A model generated the notes under the pieces. That model saw only the letters and a program-made list of their open reading frames with translations, had not been told where the DNA came from and made no database searches. This document shows, in pieces, positions 16,552 through 24,816 of a DNA stretch of 64,000 bases. The DNA is from Caproicibacter sp046707225 (GTDB lineage: Bacteria > Bacillota > Clostridia > Oscillospirales > Acutalibacteraceae): assembly GCF_046707225.1 (NCBI RefSeq), contig NZ_JBJKOP010000036.1, positions 310,001-374,000 of the forward strand. Reading direction: 5' to 3'. Numbering within the stretch: the first letter of the stretch is position 1; each line of letters opens with the position of its first letter. Both the position numbers and the translations under genes were made by a program.

Positions 16552-16561
16552 AATCTAAAAA

Positions 16562-16602
16562 AGAGATGGAACAGTGGCCTGCCGCTGTTCCATCTCTTTT
16601 TT
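16562..16602 (+). terminator. bidirectional terminator between phoR and fbp
   Basis: AGAGATGGAACAG (16562-16574) pairs exactly with CTGTTCCATCTCT (16585-16597), then a run of seven or more T. The opposite side is flanked by an A-run before the stem, so it can also end the leftward fbp transcript. Confidence 0.85.
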
Positions 16603-18542
16603 TATGTATTTTCTTTGATAACGCCGTTGCGGTACGATTGAAGAAGCGCGGAAAGCTCCTGAATCTGAGAATTCAGCTCGACTCCCGTGTCGGTATCCGC
16701 GACCGTGACGCGCTGTTTAATAGCTTCCACAACCATCACTTTCGGTGAATCCTCCCCGTACAGAGTACCCGGTTTTAAGGGCTGATGCTCGGCAAGAGCC
16801 AGATAGCGGGAATTCGCGATAAAAGTATATCCGCCGATGCCCGTTTGTTTTTGGTAGGATTTCGAAATGCCGCCGTCGATCATAAACAATCGCCCGCCGC
16901 CCTTGACAGGGCTTTCGCCCTGCTTCAATTTTACCGGTACATGACCGTTTATAACATGCGAGTCGGCAGGGTCAAGACCAAATTCCCGCAGTATTTTTTC
17001 ACATGGTTCGCGCTGCTCGATAAAATGATAATACGGATTCATTTTTTCTTCATGGGTTGCCGGGGCCTCAATAAAGTATCTTTCAAAAGTGGACATTTTA
17101 CTCTTTCCAAACAACGGAGATTTGACTCCACACCACAGGTACCACATCATATCCTGCGCGTTTTCTCGTTCCGGGGTGCCATCCGGGGCAAAATAAGCCT
17201 CTCTGACCACGGAGTCAAGATATTCCAGAAGCTCCCTGCCTTTTCTCCTGCGTCCGCCAAGTCCTACCGTGTCAAATTCGCCGTCCTGGGTCATGGGGAT
17301 GCAACCGTGATAGAGGAGGTTTGAATTCATACGCAAATACATACTGCCGTGTGAATAAAGAAAGCGGATATGCTTTTGAAGGCGCTCGCTGTGACGAAAC
17401 GAATAGGTGATCGCCTTCATCAGTTCTTTTTCTTCTTTGGTCAATTCCAATGGATTTTTGGGGTCGACCGTAGGGAACGATTTGTCCCGAAGCGGATAAA
17501 CGGTTCCATCAAGATGAATCATGCCGTTTTCAAAATCGATCTCTTTCAAAAGAAGACGGCTGCTCATTTTATATTCCGGATGCTTTTCAATCAGCTGCCC
17601 CTCCAGTTTAAACTGGATGACGGCGATTGCCTTGTGCATTTTGGCTGCAAGAGAAAGATCGACGGGATCGTAGAGATTTTCGTCAAGAATATGCGGGGTA
17701 AAATATTCGCACGGGTCGTCTCGGTAAACACGTTCGGCAAAAGCGGAGAGGGGTCTCAGATTAATCCCGTATCCATCCTCCAAAAGGTCAAACGTATTGT
17801 AGCTGATTCCCAGCCGGACGACGTTCGCCATCAGCGCTCTGTTGCCGGAAGCAGCTCCCATCCACGAGATATCGTGATTGCCCCACTGAATGTCAATGTC
17901 GCGAAAATCTCCGAGCGCGTCCAGAATGGAATCGGGGCGGGGACCGCGGTCGTAAATATCGCCGATGATATGCAGCCTGTCAATCAAAAGCTGCTGAATG
18001 AGATTGCATAAAGCGGTAATGAATTCCACACTCATGCCCGTCTGCACAATCGACTTGATGATTTCACTGTAATAATGGGGCTTGTTTTTGCCGCCGTCAG
18101 CGTGCAGAAGCTCGTCAATAATATAGGCAAAGTGTTCCGGGAGTTTCTTTCGAACCTTGGAACGCGTATATTTTGACGCCGCCTCTTTGCAGACTTCCAC
18201 CAGCCGGTAGATTGTGATGCGGCACCAGTCGTCAAATCCTGACTCGCGTCTTGCCGCGCGGGCAAGCTCCGGTTCCGGATAATAAATCAGCTTGGCAAGC
18301 GCCGTGCGTTCCTCTTCAGAAATTGACTGCTCAAATAATTCGTCAATTTTTTTTCTGACGACGCCGGAAGCACTTTTTAATTGAAACAGAAACGCCGCGT
18401 GTTCACCGTGCAGGTCACTGAAAAAATATTCGGTTCCTTTCGGAAGGCTCATGATTGCTCGAAGGTTGATAATTTCAGAAGCGGCCGCTTCGGCGTCCGG
18501 GTATTTTTTGGCAAGCAGCTTTAAATAATGTTCATCAGTCAT
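16602..18542 (-). CDS. fbp: fructose-1,6-bisphosphatase class III
   Basis: A protein of 646 residues, the normal size for the Firmicutes class III enzyme of gluconeogenesis, which removes the 1-phosphate of fructose-1,6-bisphosphate. The calcineurin-like metallophosphatase core shows YFFSDLHGEHAAF near residue 45, RLHIIGDIYDRGPRPD, the ligand phrase WGNHDISWMGAASGN near 235 and VINGHVPVK near 540. The start is ATG 18542 with GGGAGAG 7 nt upstream; the in-frame ATG at 18557 overlaps that ribosome site. Its presence fits an organism that can build sugars from acids. Confidence 0.95.
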   Translation of the reverse strand: MTDEHYLKLLAKKYPDAEAAASEIINLRAIMSLPKGTEYFFSDLHGEHAAFLFQLKSASGVVRKKIDELFEQSISEEERTALAKLIYYPEPELARAARRESGFDDWCRITIYRLVEVCKEAASKYTRSKVRKKLPEHFAYIIDELLHADGGKNKPHYYSEIIKSIVQTGMSVEFITALCNLIQQLLIDRLHIIGDIYDRGPRPDSILDALGDFRDIDIQWGNHDISWMGAASGNRALMANVVRLGISYNTFDLLEDGYGINLRPLSAFAERVYRDDPCEYFTPHILDENLYDPVDLSLAAKMHKAIAVIQFKLEGQLIEKHPEYKMSSRLLLKEIDFENGMIHLDGTVYPLRDKSFPTVDPKNPLELTKEEKELMKAITYSFRHSERLQKHIRFLYSHGSMYLRMNSNLLYHGCIPMTQDGEFDTVGLGGRRRKGRELLEYLDSVVREAYFAPDGTPERENAQDMMWYLWCGVKSPLFGKSKMSTFERYFIEAPATHEEKMNPYYHFIEQREPCEKILREFGLDPADSHVINGHVPVKLKQGESPVKGGGRLFMIDGGISKSYQKQTGIGGYTFIANSRYLALAEHQPLKPGTLYGEDSPKVMVVEAIKQRVTVADTDTGVELNSQIQELSALLQSYRNGVIKENT

Positions 18543-18639
18543 CTGATTCTCTCCCATTCATTTTTCTCGGCTTCTTTATTCCGTACTGGAAAAGAAACAT
18601 TACGGGCACTGTTTTGCACTGTGAAAACAAAGGAAAGTA

Positions 18640-18648
18640 TGCTATACT
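18640..18648 (+). promoter_or_regulatory. extended -10 promoter of the HD hydrolase gene
   Basis: TGCTATACT (18640-18648) has the TG extension and a near-consensus -10. A start near 18655 leaves a short leader with GGGAGG (18665-18670) before the TTG at 18681. This argues against the earlier in-frame ATGs. Confidence 0.5.
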
Positions 18649-18680
18649 TGAGACAATACAAACCGGGAGGCGCGAATGAT

Positions 18681-19268
18681 TTGGGATACAAAGAAGAATT
18701 CGAAGCGATTTATTTAGAGAAAATTAAGAGGGACGGTGCGGCGGAGCTTCTTTCCTGGCTGAATTCCACGGATTTTTTCACGGCACCTGCCAGTACGAAG
18801 TTCCACTGCGCCTGTCTGGGCGGCCTTGTGCAGCACAGCGTAAGCGTATACCGCGTGATGATGGAAAAGCATTTCGACCCCGCGGCAGACAACGAAGAAA
18901 GCTTCGCGATCTGCGCCCTGCTTCATGACGTATGCAAGGCTCAGTTTTATAAAAAAGGTACCAGAAATGTGAAAAACGAGGAAACCGGGGCATGGGAAAA
19001 ACGTCCCTATTACTCAATTGAAGACAGCTACCCCTATGGGCACGGGGAAAAATCAGTCTTCTTAGTCGAACGGTTTTTACGGCTGAAAACCTCCGAGGCC
19101 ATCGCGATTCGCTGGCATATGGGCGGATTTGACGATTCGGCAAAAGGCGGGAGTTTTGCAATCAGTCAGGCCTATGAAAAATATCCGATTGCCGTCAAGC
19201 TTCACTTGTCCGATCTTGAGAGTACATATCTGCGGGAGAAGGGTACTTCCGCAATTCACCGCAAATAA
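18681..19268 (+). CDS. HD-domain hydrolase
   Basis: Small metal-dependent phosphohydrolase of about 195 residues. The HD signature is spread over GLVQHSVSVYR (first His, about residue 52), ALLHDVCKAQF (His-Asp, about 79-80) and KLHLSDLEST (final Asp, about 177). It resembles hydrolases related to the HD half of YhaM-type nucleases but lacks any nucleic-acid-binding domain, so the substrate is open. The TTG start has GGGAGG 10 nt upstream. A longer frame to 18528 would start within the promoter and the neighbouring fbp gene. Divergent from fbp. Confidence 0.8.
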   Translation: MGYKEEFEAIYLEKIKRDGAAELLSWLNSTDFFTAPASTKFHCACLGGLVQHSVSVYRVMMEKHFDPAADNEESFAICALLHDVCKAQFYKKGTRNVKNEETGAWEKRPYYSIEDSYPYGHGEKSVFLVERFLRLKTSEAIAIRWHMGGFDDSAKGGSFAISQAYEKYPIAVKLHLSDLESTYLREKGTSAIHRK

Positions 19269-19288
19269 CTGCTTCGTCCGTATTTTTC

Positions 19289-19314
19289 AGCCGCCGATTT
19301 TTCGGCGGCTTTTT
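19289..19314 (+). terminator. terminator after the HD hydrolase
   Basis: AGCCGCCGA (19289-19297), TTTT loop, TCGGCGGCT (19302-19310), then TTTT. Confidence 0.85.
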
Positions 19315-19369
19315 ATCTTTTCTATGCTGATTAACAGTACTATTATAACATGAAAAGATAAAAAATGTA

Positions 19370-19424
19370 TTGACAAATCGAAAATATGCTGTATTATTGT
19401 ACTATACAATTAATACAATAATAC
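19370..19424 (+). promoter_or_regulatory. promoter with GntR-type operator, first ABC exporter
   Basis: TTGACA (19370-19375) is followed after 16 nt by TATTAT (19392-19397). The dyad GTATTATTGTA (19391-19401) / TACAATAATAC (19414-19424) covers the -10 and start region. On the minus strand the middle of this dyad reads TGTATTAAT-TGTAT-AGTACAAT, nearly the same as the sequence at 21126-21147 before the GntR gene, so both are probably bound by that regulator. Confidence 0.7.
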
Positions 19425-19438
19425 AAGGAGAAGAAAGC

Positions 19439-20362
19439 ATGAAAGAAATTGTATTTCAGTCACGGTCGCTTGTACGGCGGTTTGGCGCTTTTACAGCTGT
19501 CGACGACATGAACGTTGAATTAAAAAAAGGCGATATCTTTGCACTGGTAGGGCAGAACGGAGCGGGTAAGACAACGCTGCTCAAAATGATCTGCGGACTT
19601 ACTCCGCCGACCTCCGGCTCGATGGAACTGTTCGGATACTCCGGGACGAAAGATTTGGAACGAGCGCGCAGGCGCATCGGCAGCATTATTGAAACACCCG
19701 GATTTTACCCCTATCTTTCGGCATGTCAAAACCTGGAGTATTACAGAATTCAGCGGGGGATCAGCAGGAAAAACAGCGTGGAAGAGGCTTTGCATTTTGT
19801 TGGACTGGACACGGTCGGCAATAAAAAATTCAAGAGTTTTTCCCTTGGGATGAAACAGCGTTTAGGTCTTGCGCTCGCAATTTTAAACGACCCTGACTTT
19901 CTGGTTTTGGATGAACCGATCAACGGCTTGGATCCGGTGGGAATCCGTGAATTCCGTGAAATTTTGTTGAAGTTGAATCACGAAAAGGAAACGACCATCC
20001 TGGTTTCCAGTCATATTTTAGGGGAACTGTCTCAGATCGCGACACGGTACGGGTTTATCAGCAGCGGGCGTTTGGTGGAATGCCTGACTGCAGAAGAGCT
20101 TGAAATGAAATGCCGCGTTACTCTGAAACTGGAAGTGAATAATTCCGCAAAAGCGGCGGCTGTTCTAACGGATCGTTTCTCCATGAAGCAAATCGAGGTT
20201 CTGGATGAGACCAATCTTCTGCTTTCTGAAGGCCTGGATCAGCCGGAGCTTGTGGTAAAAGCGTTGGTGGAATCCGGAATTTTGGTGTCACAGGCTTATC
20301 GTACCGGAGTCAATCTGGAAAATTATTTTATTGATTTGATTGGAGGAAAACAAATTGCTTAA
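19439..20362 (+). CDS. ABC exporter ATP-binding protein (BcrA type)
   Basis: A 307-residue ATPase. Walker A is GQNGAGKTTLL, Q-loop region is SIIETPGFYPYL, signature is FSLGMKQRLGLA, Walker B is LVLDEPINGLDPVG and the H-loop is VSSHILGEL. The C-terminal 90 residues are the extension typical of bacitracin/lantibiotic-type exporters. AAGGAG is 9 nt before ATG 19439; the frame extends upstream to 19370 but that part overlaps the promoter. The partner permease overlaps its end. The operon promoter carries a GntR-type dyad. Confidence 0.92.
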   Translation: MKEIVFQSRSLVRRFGAFTAVDDMNVELKKGDIFALVGQNGAGKTTLLKMICGLTPPTSGSMELFGYSGTKDLERARRRIGSIIETPGFYPYLSACQNLEYYRIQRGISRKNSVEEALHFVGLDTVGNKKFKSFSLGMKQRLGLALAILNDPDFLVLDEPINGLDPVGIREFREILLKLNHEKETTILVSSHILGELSQIATRYGFISSGRLVECLTAEELEMKCRVTLKLEVNNSAKAAAVLTDRFSMKQIEVLDETNLLLSEGLDQPELVVKALVESGILVSQAYRTGVNLENYFIDLIGGKQIA

Positions 20363-21080
20363 ACAGATGCGCGCGGATCTTTACAAAGTGTTTCACCGTC
20401 CGTTCTTTTACTTTTTACTGGCCGGCATGGTCGTTCTCGCTTTTTTCGTCAATTTTTCCCTGTCAAAGGTTTCTTCCATGAATTCAGTTTATGATTCATG
20501 GATCATTGTTTTGATGTATTTTCTATCCTGGCCTGTCCTTTTGATGCCGATCCTGATCGATCTGGTCAGCGCAGAGGAGTATAAGGAGCACACGCTTAAA
20601 AATACCATTTCCTATGGAATGAACCGCGCCAAACTATATTGCTCCCAAATTGCCGTATCAACGATTCTTGGCGTTTTGGTCGGAATCGTCGCCCTTGGCA
20701 CATACTGTGGAAGCTCCCTGATTTTTTTAAAAAGTGATCCGTCTTTCACCACGGCGTTCACTGCGGATTTTTTCAGCAGGGTAGGCATCAGCTGCATCGG
20801 GTACGCGGCTGCGATTCCAATCGCCGCGTTTTTTGCGATGATTCTTCAAAAAAATTCGCTGTTTGTATTTGCCTTTTACGCGGTCATCTTTCTGCCGCAG
20901 CTTCTTTTGAAGCTCGTCCACCTTTCCTACCTGAGCAAATATTTGCTGATGCCGCAGTTCAGTATGCTTGCATCGGGTACCAATCAGCAAATGCTGAGTT
21001 CTTCCCTGGTTTTTATTATTACAGCAATTTTCTTTATTATTTTGGGCGCGGTGTTTTTCAGGAAAAAAGATATTTGCTGA
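20355..21080 (+). CDS. ABC-2 type permease, partner of the BcrA-like ATPase
   Basis: Membrane protein of about 241 residues with six predicted helices (first about residues 16-36, MVVLAFFVNF). It follows the ABC-2 pattern in which the long loop after helix 2 reads DLVSAEEYKEHTLKNTISYGMNR, the coupling segment of BcrB/YtrC-like permeases. The start is TTG 20355, 8 nt after GGAGG and inside the last codons of the ATPase gene. Function: export or removal of a hydrophobic compound, perhaps a peptide antibiotic. Confidence 0.85.
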   Translation: MLKQMRADLYKVFHRPFFYFLLAGMVVLAFFVNFSLSKVSSMNSVYDSWIIVLMYFLSWPVLLMPILIDLVSAEEYKEHTLKNTISYGMNRAKLYCSQIAVSTILGVLVGIVALGTYCGSSLIFLKSDPSFTTAFTADFFSRVGISCIGYAAAIPIAAFFAMILQKNSLFVFAFYAVIFLPQLLLKLVHLSYLSKYLLMPQFSMLASGTNQQMLSSSLVFIITAIFFIILGAVFFRKKDIC

Positions 21081-21096
21081 ATCCCGCGATTTGCTC

Positions 21097-21147
21097 TTGA
21101 CAGAAGCGGAAAAGTATTGTATAACTGTATTAATGTATTAGTACAAT
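21097..21147 (+). promoter_or_regulatory. promoter with GntR-type operator, regulator operon
   Basis: TTGACA (21097-21102), 17 nt, TATAAC (21120-21125), a near-ideal promoter. Immediately downstream, 21126-21147 reads TGTATTAAT-GTATT-AGTACAAT, matching the minus-strand reading of the dyad at 19391-19424. Confidence 0.7.
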
Positions 21148-21168
21148 GGTTCATTCGGAGGTGAGAAA

Positions 21169-21546
21169 ATGGCATGGGATTTAAAATCCGACAGACCGAT
21201 TTATTCCCAACTGGTTGAACAGATTCAATTAATGGTGGTTTCAGGAATCTATGCGGCCGGATGTAAACTACCGTCAGTTCGGGATATGGCTGCCGAAGCT
21301 TCGGTAAATCCAAATACGATGCAGAGAGCGCTCTCAAAGTTGGAAAGCGATGGGCTTCTTTATTCGCAGCGCACAAGCGGACGATTTGTAACGGAGGATG
21401 TTCAAAAAATTATGCAGACGAAAAATGATCTTGCGGCAGATCTGATCAACGACTTTATACAGAAGATGAATCGTCTTGGGTTCGACAGAGAACAGACCGT
21501 AAGCCTGTTGAACCGAATGATTAAGGAGGAAGGGCAGAATGGATAG
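21169..21546 (+). CDS. short GntR-family regulator (YtrA type)
   Basis: A 125-residue regulator. Winged helix about residues 8-78: RPIYSQLVEQIQLMVVSGIY, GCKLPSVRDMAAEASVNPNTMQRALSKLESDGLLYSQRTSGRFV. Only a short helical tail of about 45 residues follows, as in the YtrA subfamily, which has no separate ligand domain and controls ABC exporters in response to cell-wall antibiotics. The start is ATG 21169 with GGAGGTG upstream. It overlaps the next ATPase gene by 8 nt, so it is co-translated with its likely target. Confidence 0.92.
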   Translation: MAWDLKSDRPIYSQLVEQIQLMVVSGIYAAGCKLPSVRDMAAEASVNPNTMQRALSKLESDGLLYSQRTSGRFVTEDVQKIMQTKNDLAADLINDFIQKMNRLGFDREQTVSLLNRMIKEEGQNG

Positions 21547-22237
21547 CATACTCGAGTGTCGCAGCCTGGTAAAATATTTTCCGGGATGCCTTGCGCTCAA
21601 TTCCGTCAACCTGACGGTTCCGAGGGGTAGAATCGTCGGCCTGCTTGGCCCGAACGGAAGCGGAAAGAGCACATTAATTAAACTTGCCAACGGACTGTTA
21701 ACCCCAAATGCCGGGCAGATTCTGGTTGGGGGAATGGCCCCCGGTGTTGAGACAAAAAAAATTGTTTCTTATTTGCCGGAGCGCACTTATCTGAATGACT
21801 GGATGAGCGTTCAGACCATGATCGATTATTTCGGTGATTTTTATGAAAATTTTAATAAGTCAAAGGCTTTCGATATGCTGCAAAGGCTTCATATTAATCC
21901 CGGTGACCGTTTGAAGACAATGTCGAAGGGAACCAAAGAGAAGGTTCAGTTGATTCTTGTGATGAGCCGGGAAGCCCAGCTTTATATTCTCGACGAACCG
22001 ATCGGCGGCGTCGACCCCGCCGCGCGCGATTATATTCTTGATACAATTATAGGAAATTACAGCGAAAACGCCACGGTCCTTATTTCGACTCACCTGATTA
22101 CCGACGTGGAGAAGATTTTGGATGATGTCATCTTTATCAATATGGGCAACATTGTTCTGACTTCCACCGTTGACGATATCAGAGAGAAAGAAGGAAAGAG
22201 TGTCGATGCACTTTTCAGGGAGGTGTTCAAATGTTAG
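21539..22237 (+). CDS. ABC exporter ATP-binding protein (YtrB type)
   Basis: A 232-residue ATPase with Walker A GPNGSGKSTLIK, Walker B LYILDEPIGGVDPAARD and H-loop ISTHLITDV. The ABC signature is degenerate: KTMSKGTKEKVQLIL in place of LSGGQ, a change also seen in the YtrB/EcsA-like branch. Overlaps both neighbours and forms one operon with the GntR regulator and the following permease. Confidence 0.92.
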   Translation: MDSILECRSLVKYFPGCLALNSVNLTVPRGRIVGLLGPNGSGKSTLIKLANGLLTPNAGQILVGGMAPGVETKKIVSYLPERTYLNDWMSVQTMIDYFGDFYENFNKSKAFDMLQRLHINPGDRLKTMSKGTKEKVQLILVMSREAQLYILDEPIGGVDPAARDYILDTIIGNYSENATVLISTHLITDVEKILDDVIFINMGNIVLTSTVDDIREKEGKSVDALFREVFKC

Positions 22238-23031
22238 GCAAACTTCTGAAATATGAATTTAAAGCAACTGCGCGGACATTTCTCCCGATTTATGGATTGA
22301 TTCTCGTTCTGGCCATTATTAACAAGTTGTTCTGGAATCAGAGTATTGATAATTTTGAAATTCCCCGCATGATCTCAATGTCCGTTTATATTATGCTGAT
22401 TGTGGCGGCTTTTGTCGTTACACTGATTGTCACGATCCAGCGCTTCAATAAAAATCTTCTCGGCGACGAAGGGTACCTTTCGTTCACTTTACCGGTGAAG
22501 GCGCATTACCATATCGACTCAAAAATGATTGTCACATTGATCTGGTCCGCTCTGAGCATTGTCGTTTCCGCTGTCTCCGTCTTTATTATGGTGGTAAACC
22601 CGGAGGTGCTGACCCAGTTCAGCCGCATGTGCGCCGGCATTGGGGAGGCCTATCGGCAATACGGTCTGTCCGCGCATCTGATTGCAATCGAAGTGATCAT
22701 ACTGACCATTCTCAGCTTCCTGTCAAGCATCGTCGAGATTTATGCGGCGATCGTCGTAGGGAATCTGGCGGGGCGTCATAAATTACTGGCCGGCGTCGGC
22801 GCGTACCTTGGGTTCGGCATTTTTGAGCAGATTATCACATCCTTGCTTTTCAACGGGTTTAATCGTCAGATTGAAGAGTACTTTCAATCGTTCCATTATT
22901 CAAACAACCTGTTTCCGGCGGAGCCCGCTGAGGTTGCCCTTTTGGTAATAATTCTGTATACTGCGGCTTTCGGTTTTGCCTTTTATTTCTTTACAAACTG
23001 GATGCTGACCAGAAAGCTGAATCTGGAGTAA
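22231..23031 (+). CDS. ABC exporter permease of the YtrA-type operon
   Basis: Membrane protein of 266 residues with about six helices (first about 14-33). LLKYEFKATARTFLPIYGL at the start resembles the permeases of YtrA-regulated exporters. The loop LGDEGYLSFTLPVKAHYHIDSK after helix 2 is characteristic of this group in Clostridia. It overlaps the ATPase gene by 7 nt. A terminator follows at 23076. Confidence 0.85.
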   Translation: MLGKLLKYEFKATARTFLPIYGLILVLAIINKLFWNQSIDNFEIPRMISMSVYIMLIVAAFVVTLIVTIQRFNKNLLGDEGYLSFTLPVKAHYHIDSKMIVTLIWSALSIVVSAVSVFIMVVNPEVLTQFSRMCAGIGEAYRQYGLSAHLIAIEVIILTILSFLSSIVEIYAAIVVGNLAGRHKLLAGVGAYLGFGIFEQIITSLLFNGFNRQIEEYFQSFHYSNNLFPAEPAEVALLVIILYTAAFGFAFYFFTNWMLTRKLNLE

Positions 23032-23075
23032 CAAGTGCTGAGTCACTGAAATTAACGTTAATAATTGCGAATGGA

Positions 23076-23102
23076 TGGTCCGGCTTAGGCCGGGCCATTT
23101 TT
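23076..23102 (+). terminator. terminator after the second ABC exporter
   Basis: TGGTCCGGC (23076-23084) pairs with GCCGGGCCA (23089-23097), one G-U pair, 4-nt loop, then TTTTT. From here to 23242 I see no gene. Confidence 0.8.
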
Positions 23103-23242
23103 AACGTAGCTTTAAAGGATAAGATCAGAATGATTCGAAGTGCTTTCCGGCATATAAAATCAGAATGTTCCGCATCCCGATAGTTCCGGAATAATCCATA
23201 AAAAACCTGCTCATTCGGACAGCGATTTCACCAAGTGAACAC

Positions 23243-23271
23243 TTGTAAAAAAAACAGTGGGATGATATAAT
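23243..23271 (+). promoter_or_regulatory. promoter of the hydrogenase gene
   Basis: TTGTAA (23243-23248), 17 nt, perfect TATAAT (23266-23271). The predicted transcription start near 23278 lies directly before the Rex-like palindrome. Confidence 0.75.
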
Positions 23272-23281
23272 AAAACAAACA

Positions 23282-23301
23282 AATGTTAAAATTTTAACAT
23301 T
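23282..23301. promoter_or_regulatory. Rex operator before the [FeFe] hydrogenase gene
   Basis: AATGTTAAAATTTTAACATT is a perfect 20-bp palindrome whose core TGTTAA-AATT-TTAACA matches the Rex consensus TTGTTAAnnnnTTAACAA at all inner positions. It sits at about +4 to +23, where bound Rex would block transcription. A rex gene is present at 54575-55216. Confidence 0.8.
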
Positions 23302-23333
23302 GTATGCCGACTACAAATTGAATGAGGGAATCT

Positions 23334-24776
23334 ATGAAATTCGAGTACGATAATGAAGCCAAACAGCTGAAATTCGAGGTCTTGACAAGAGTTGCCCGAT
23401 ACACATATGAAGGTACTCTGGAAGATCACCTGGACGAGATGCCGTACGATATTATTCCGGGACCTCTTCCAACATTCCGCTGCTGTGTTTACCGGGAAAG
23501 AGAGATTATCAGGGAACGCATGGTTTCAGCCCGGGGCGGTAATCTGCCGGGCCAGGGGGAACTGAACATTATCGGCATTCTGCCGGCTGCTTGTGAAGGA
23601 TGCCCGATCAGCAGGTTCCGCGTTACGGACAACTGCCAGCACTGCCTGGCCCAGAAATGCCGCGAAGCCTGCCCCTTCGGCGCAATTTCCATCACCCCGA
23701 AAGGAGCGTATATTGATCCTCAAAAATGCAGGGAATGCGGGCGCTGTGCCGCTGCATGCCCCTATAACGCCATCTCGGACACCATGCGCCCCTGCGTTCG
23801 TTCCTGCCCGGTCAGCGCGATCGGCAAGGATCAGTATAAAAGGTCCGTCATCGACTACTCCCGTTGCATCAGCTGCGGAGCCTGCATGAAGAACTGCCCC
23901 TTCGGCGCCATTACCGACAGGTCCCAGATTGTTCAGATCATCGAGGCAATAAAAAGCGGCGTGAAGGTCGTCGCCTGTTTCGCGCCGGCCGCGGAAGGCC
24001 ATTTCGGCACGGCAAGCGCGGGTATGCTGAAAAGCGCCCTGAGAAAACTGGGCTTTGCAGACGCGCTGGAGGTTTCCCTTGGCGCCGATGCCGTCGCGGA
24101 ACATGAAGCCCGGGAATTGAAAGAAGCTTTGGAAGCGGGAAGAAAAATGACCACGTCCTGCTGCCCTGCGTTTGTCGAGCTGATTGAGAAGCATTATCCC
24201 AAGCTTAAGGGAGTCGTCTCTCATACCATATCCCCCATGACGGCTACCGCCCGTTATCTGCGGCTTCAGGATCCACAGACGAAAGTTGTATTTGTCGGAC
24301 CGTGTGTTGCGAAGAAAAATGAAATACAAAAGGTTCCCGATACGGCGGACTATGTTCTCACGTTTGAAGAATTGGCAGCCATGTTTACGGCCCGCGACAT
24401 CGATGTGGAATCGGAGCAGGAATCGGAGCAGGATGGCAGCCGCGCGGGAAAAGGGTTTGCACAAAGCGGCGGAGTGTCCGGTGCTGTCGGCCAGGTTTTT
24501 CAGGAGGAAGAAATCGATTTACCGTTTTCCTGCGTAAAATGCAACGGCATCCAGGAATGCAAAAAAACTCTCTCGGTTCTGAACGCGGGCCGTCTTCCGG
24601 AAAATTTCGTGGAGGGAATGGCCTGTGAAGGCGGTTGTATTGCGGGGCCCGCCGGAATTGAGGCGCCGATGAAGATCCGGAAAAACCGGACGGCAATCCT
24701 GGCAAAGGCGGACAGCCGATCGATTTCGGAAAATATTAAGGTAAAACATGATTTCTCACAGATTAAAATGGAATAA
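23334..24776 (+). CDS. monomeric [FeFe] hydrogenase (group B-like)
   Basis: Cytoplasmic enzyme of 480 residues that would reduce protons with ferredoxin electrons. The N-terminal region has Cys quartets for three [4Fe-4S] clusters at 101/104/109/113, 132/135/138/142 and 178/181/184/188, plus Cys 154/158. The H-cluster domain shows P1 TSCCPAF (proton-relay Cys276, ligand Cys277), P2 FVGPCVAKKNE (Cys324) and P3 MACEGGCIAGPAG (Cys431, Cys435). P2 lacks the usual Met before Pro-Cys and P3 ends AGPAG, not GGGQP, as in group B rather than group A1 enzymes. The start is ATG 23334 behind GAGGGA. Controlled by a Rex-type site. No HydEFG maturases are in the window. Confidence 0.88.
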   Translation: MKFEYDNEAKQLKFEVLTRVARYTYEGTLEDHLDEMPYDIIPGPLPTFRCCVYREREIIRERMVSARGGNLPGQGELNIIGILPAACEGCPISRFRVTDNCQHCLAQKCREACPFGAISITPKGAYIDPQKCRECGRCAAACPYNAISDTMRPCVRSCPVSAIGKDQYKRSVIDYSRCISCGACMKNCPFGAITDRSQIVQIIEAIKSGVKVVACFAPAAEGHFGTASAGMLKSALRKLGFADALEVSLGADAVAEHEARELKEALEAGRKMTTSCCPAFVELIEKHYPKLKGVVSHTISPMTATARYLRLQDPQTKVVFVGPCVAKKNEIQKVPDTADYVLTFEELAAMFTARDIDVESEQESEQDGSRAGKGFAQSGGVSGAVGQVFQEEEIDLPFSCVKCNGIQECKKTLSVLNAGRLPENFVEGMACEGGCIAGPAGIEAPMKIRKNRTAILAKADSRSISENIKVKHDFSQIKME

Positions 24777-24816
24777 TTGCTGTAAATGTGATATCCTCAT
24801 ATTGAGGTGATTCCGG

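Noticed and set aside
23526..24464. Open frame of 312 codons on the minus strand
   Set aside because: Antisense of the hydrogenase Cys-rich region; low-complexity translation without motifs.
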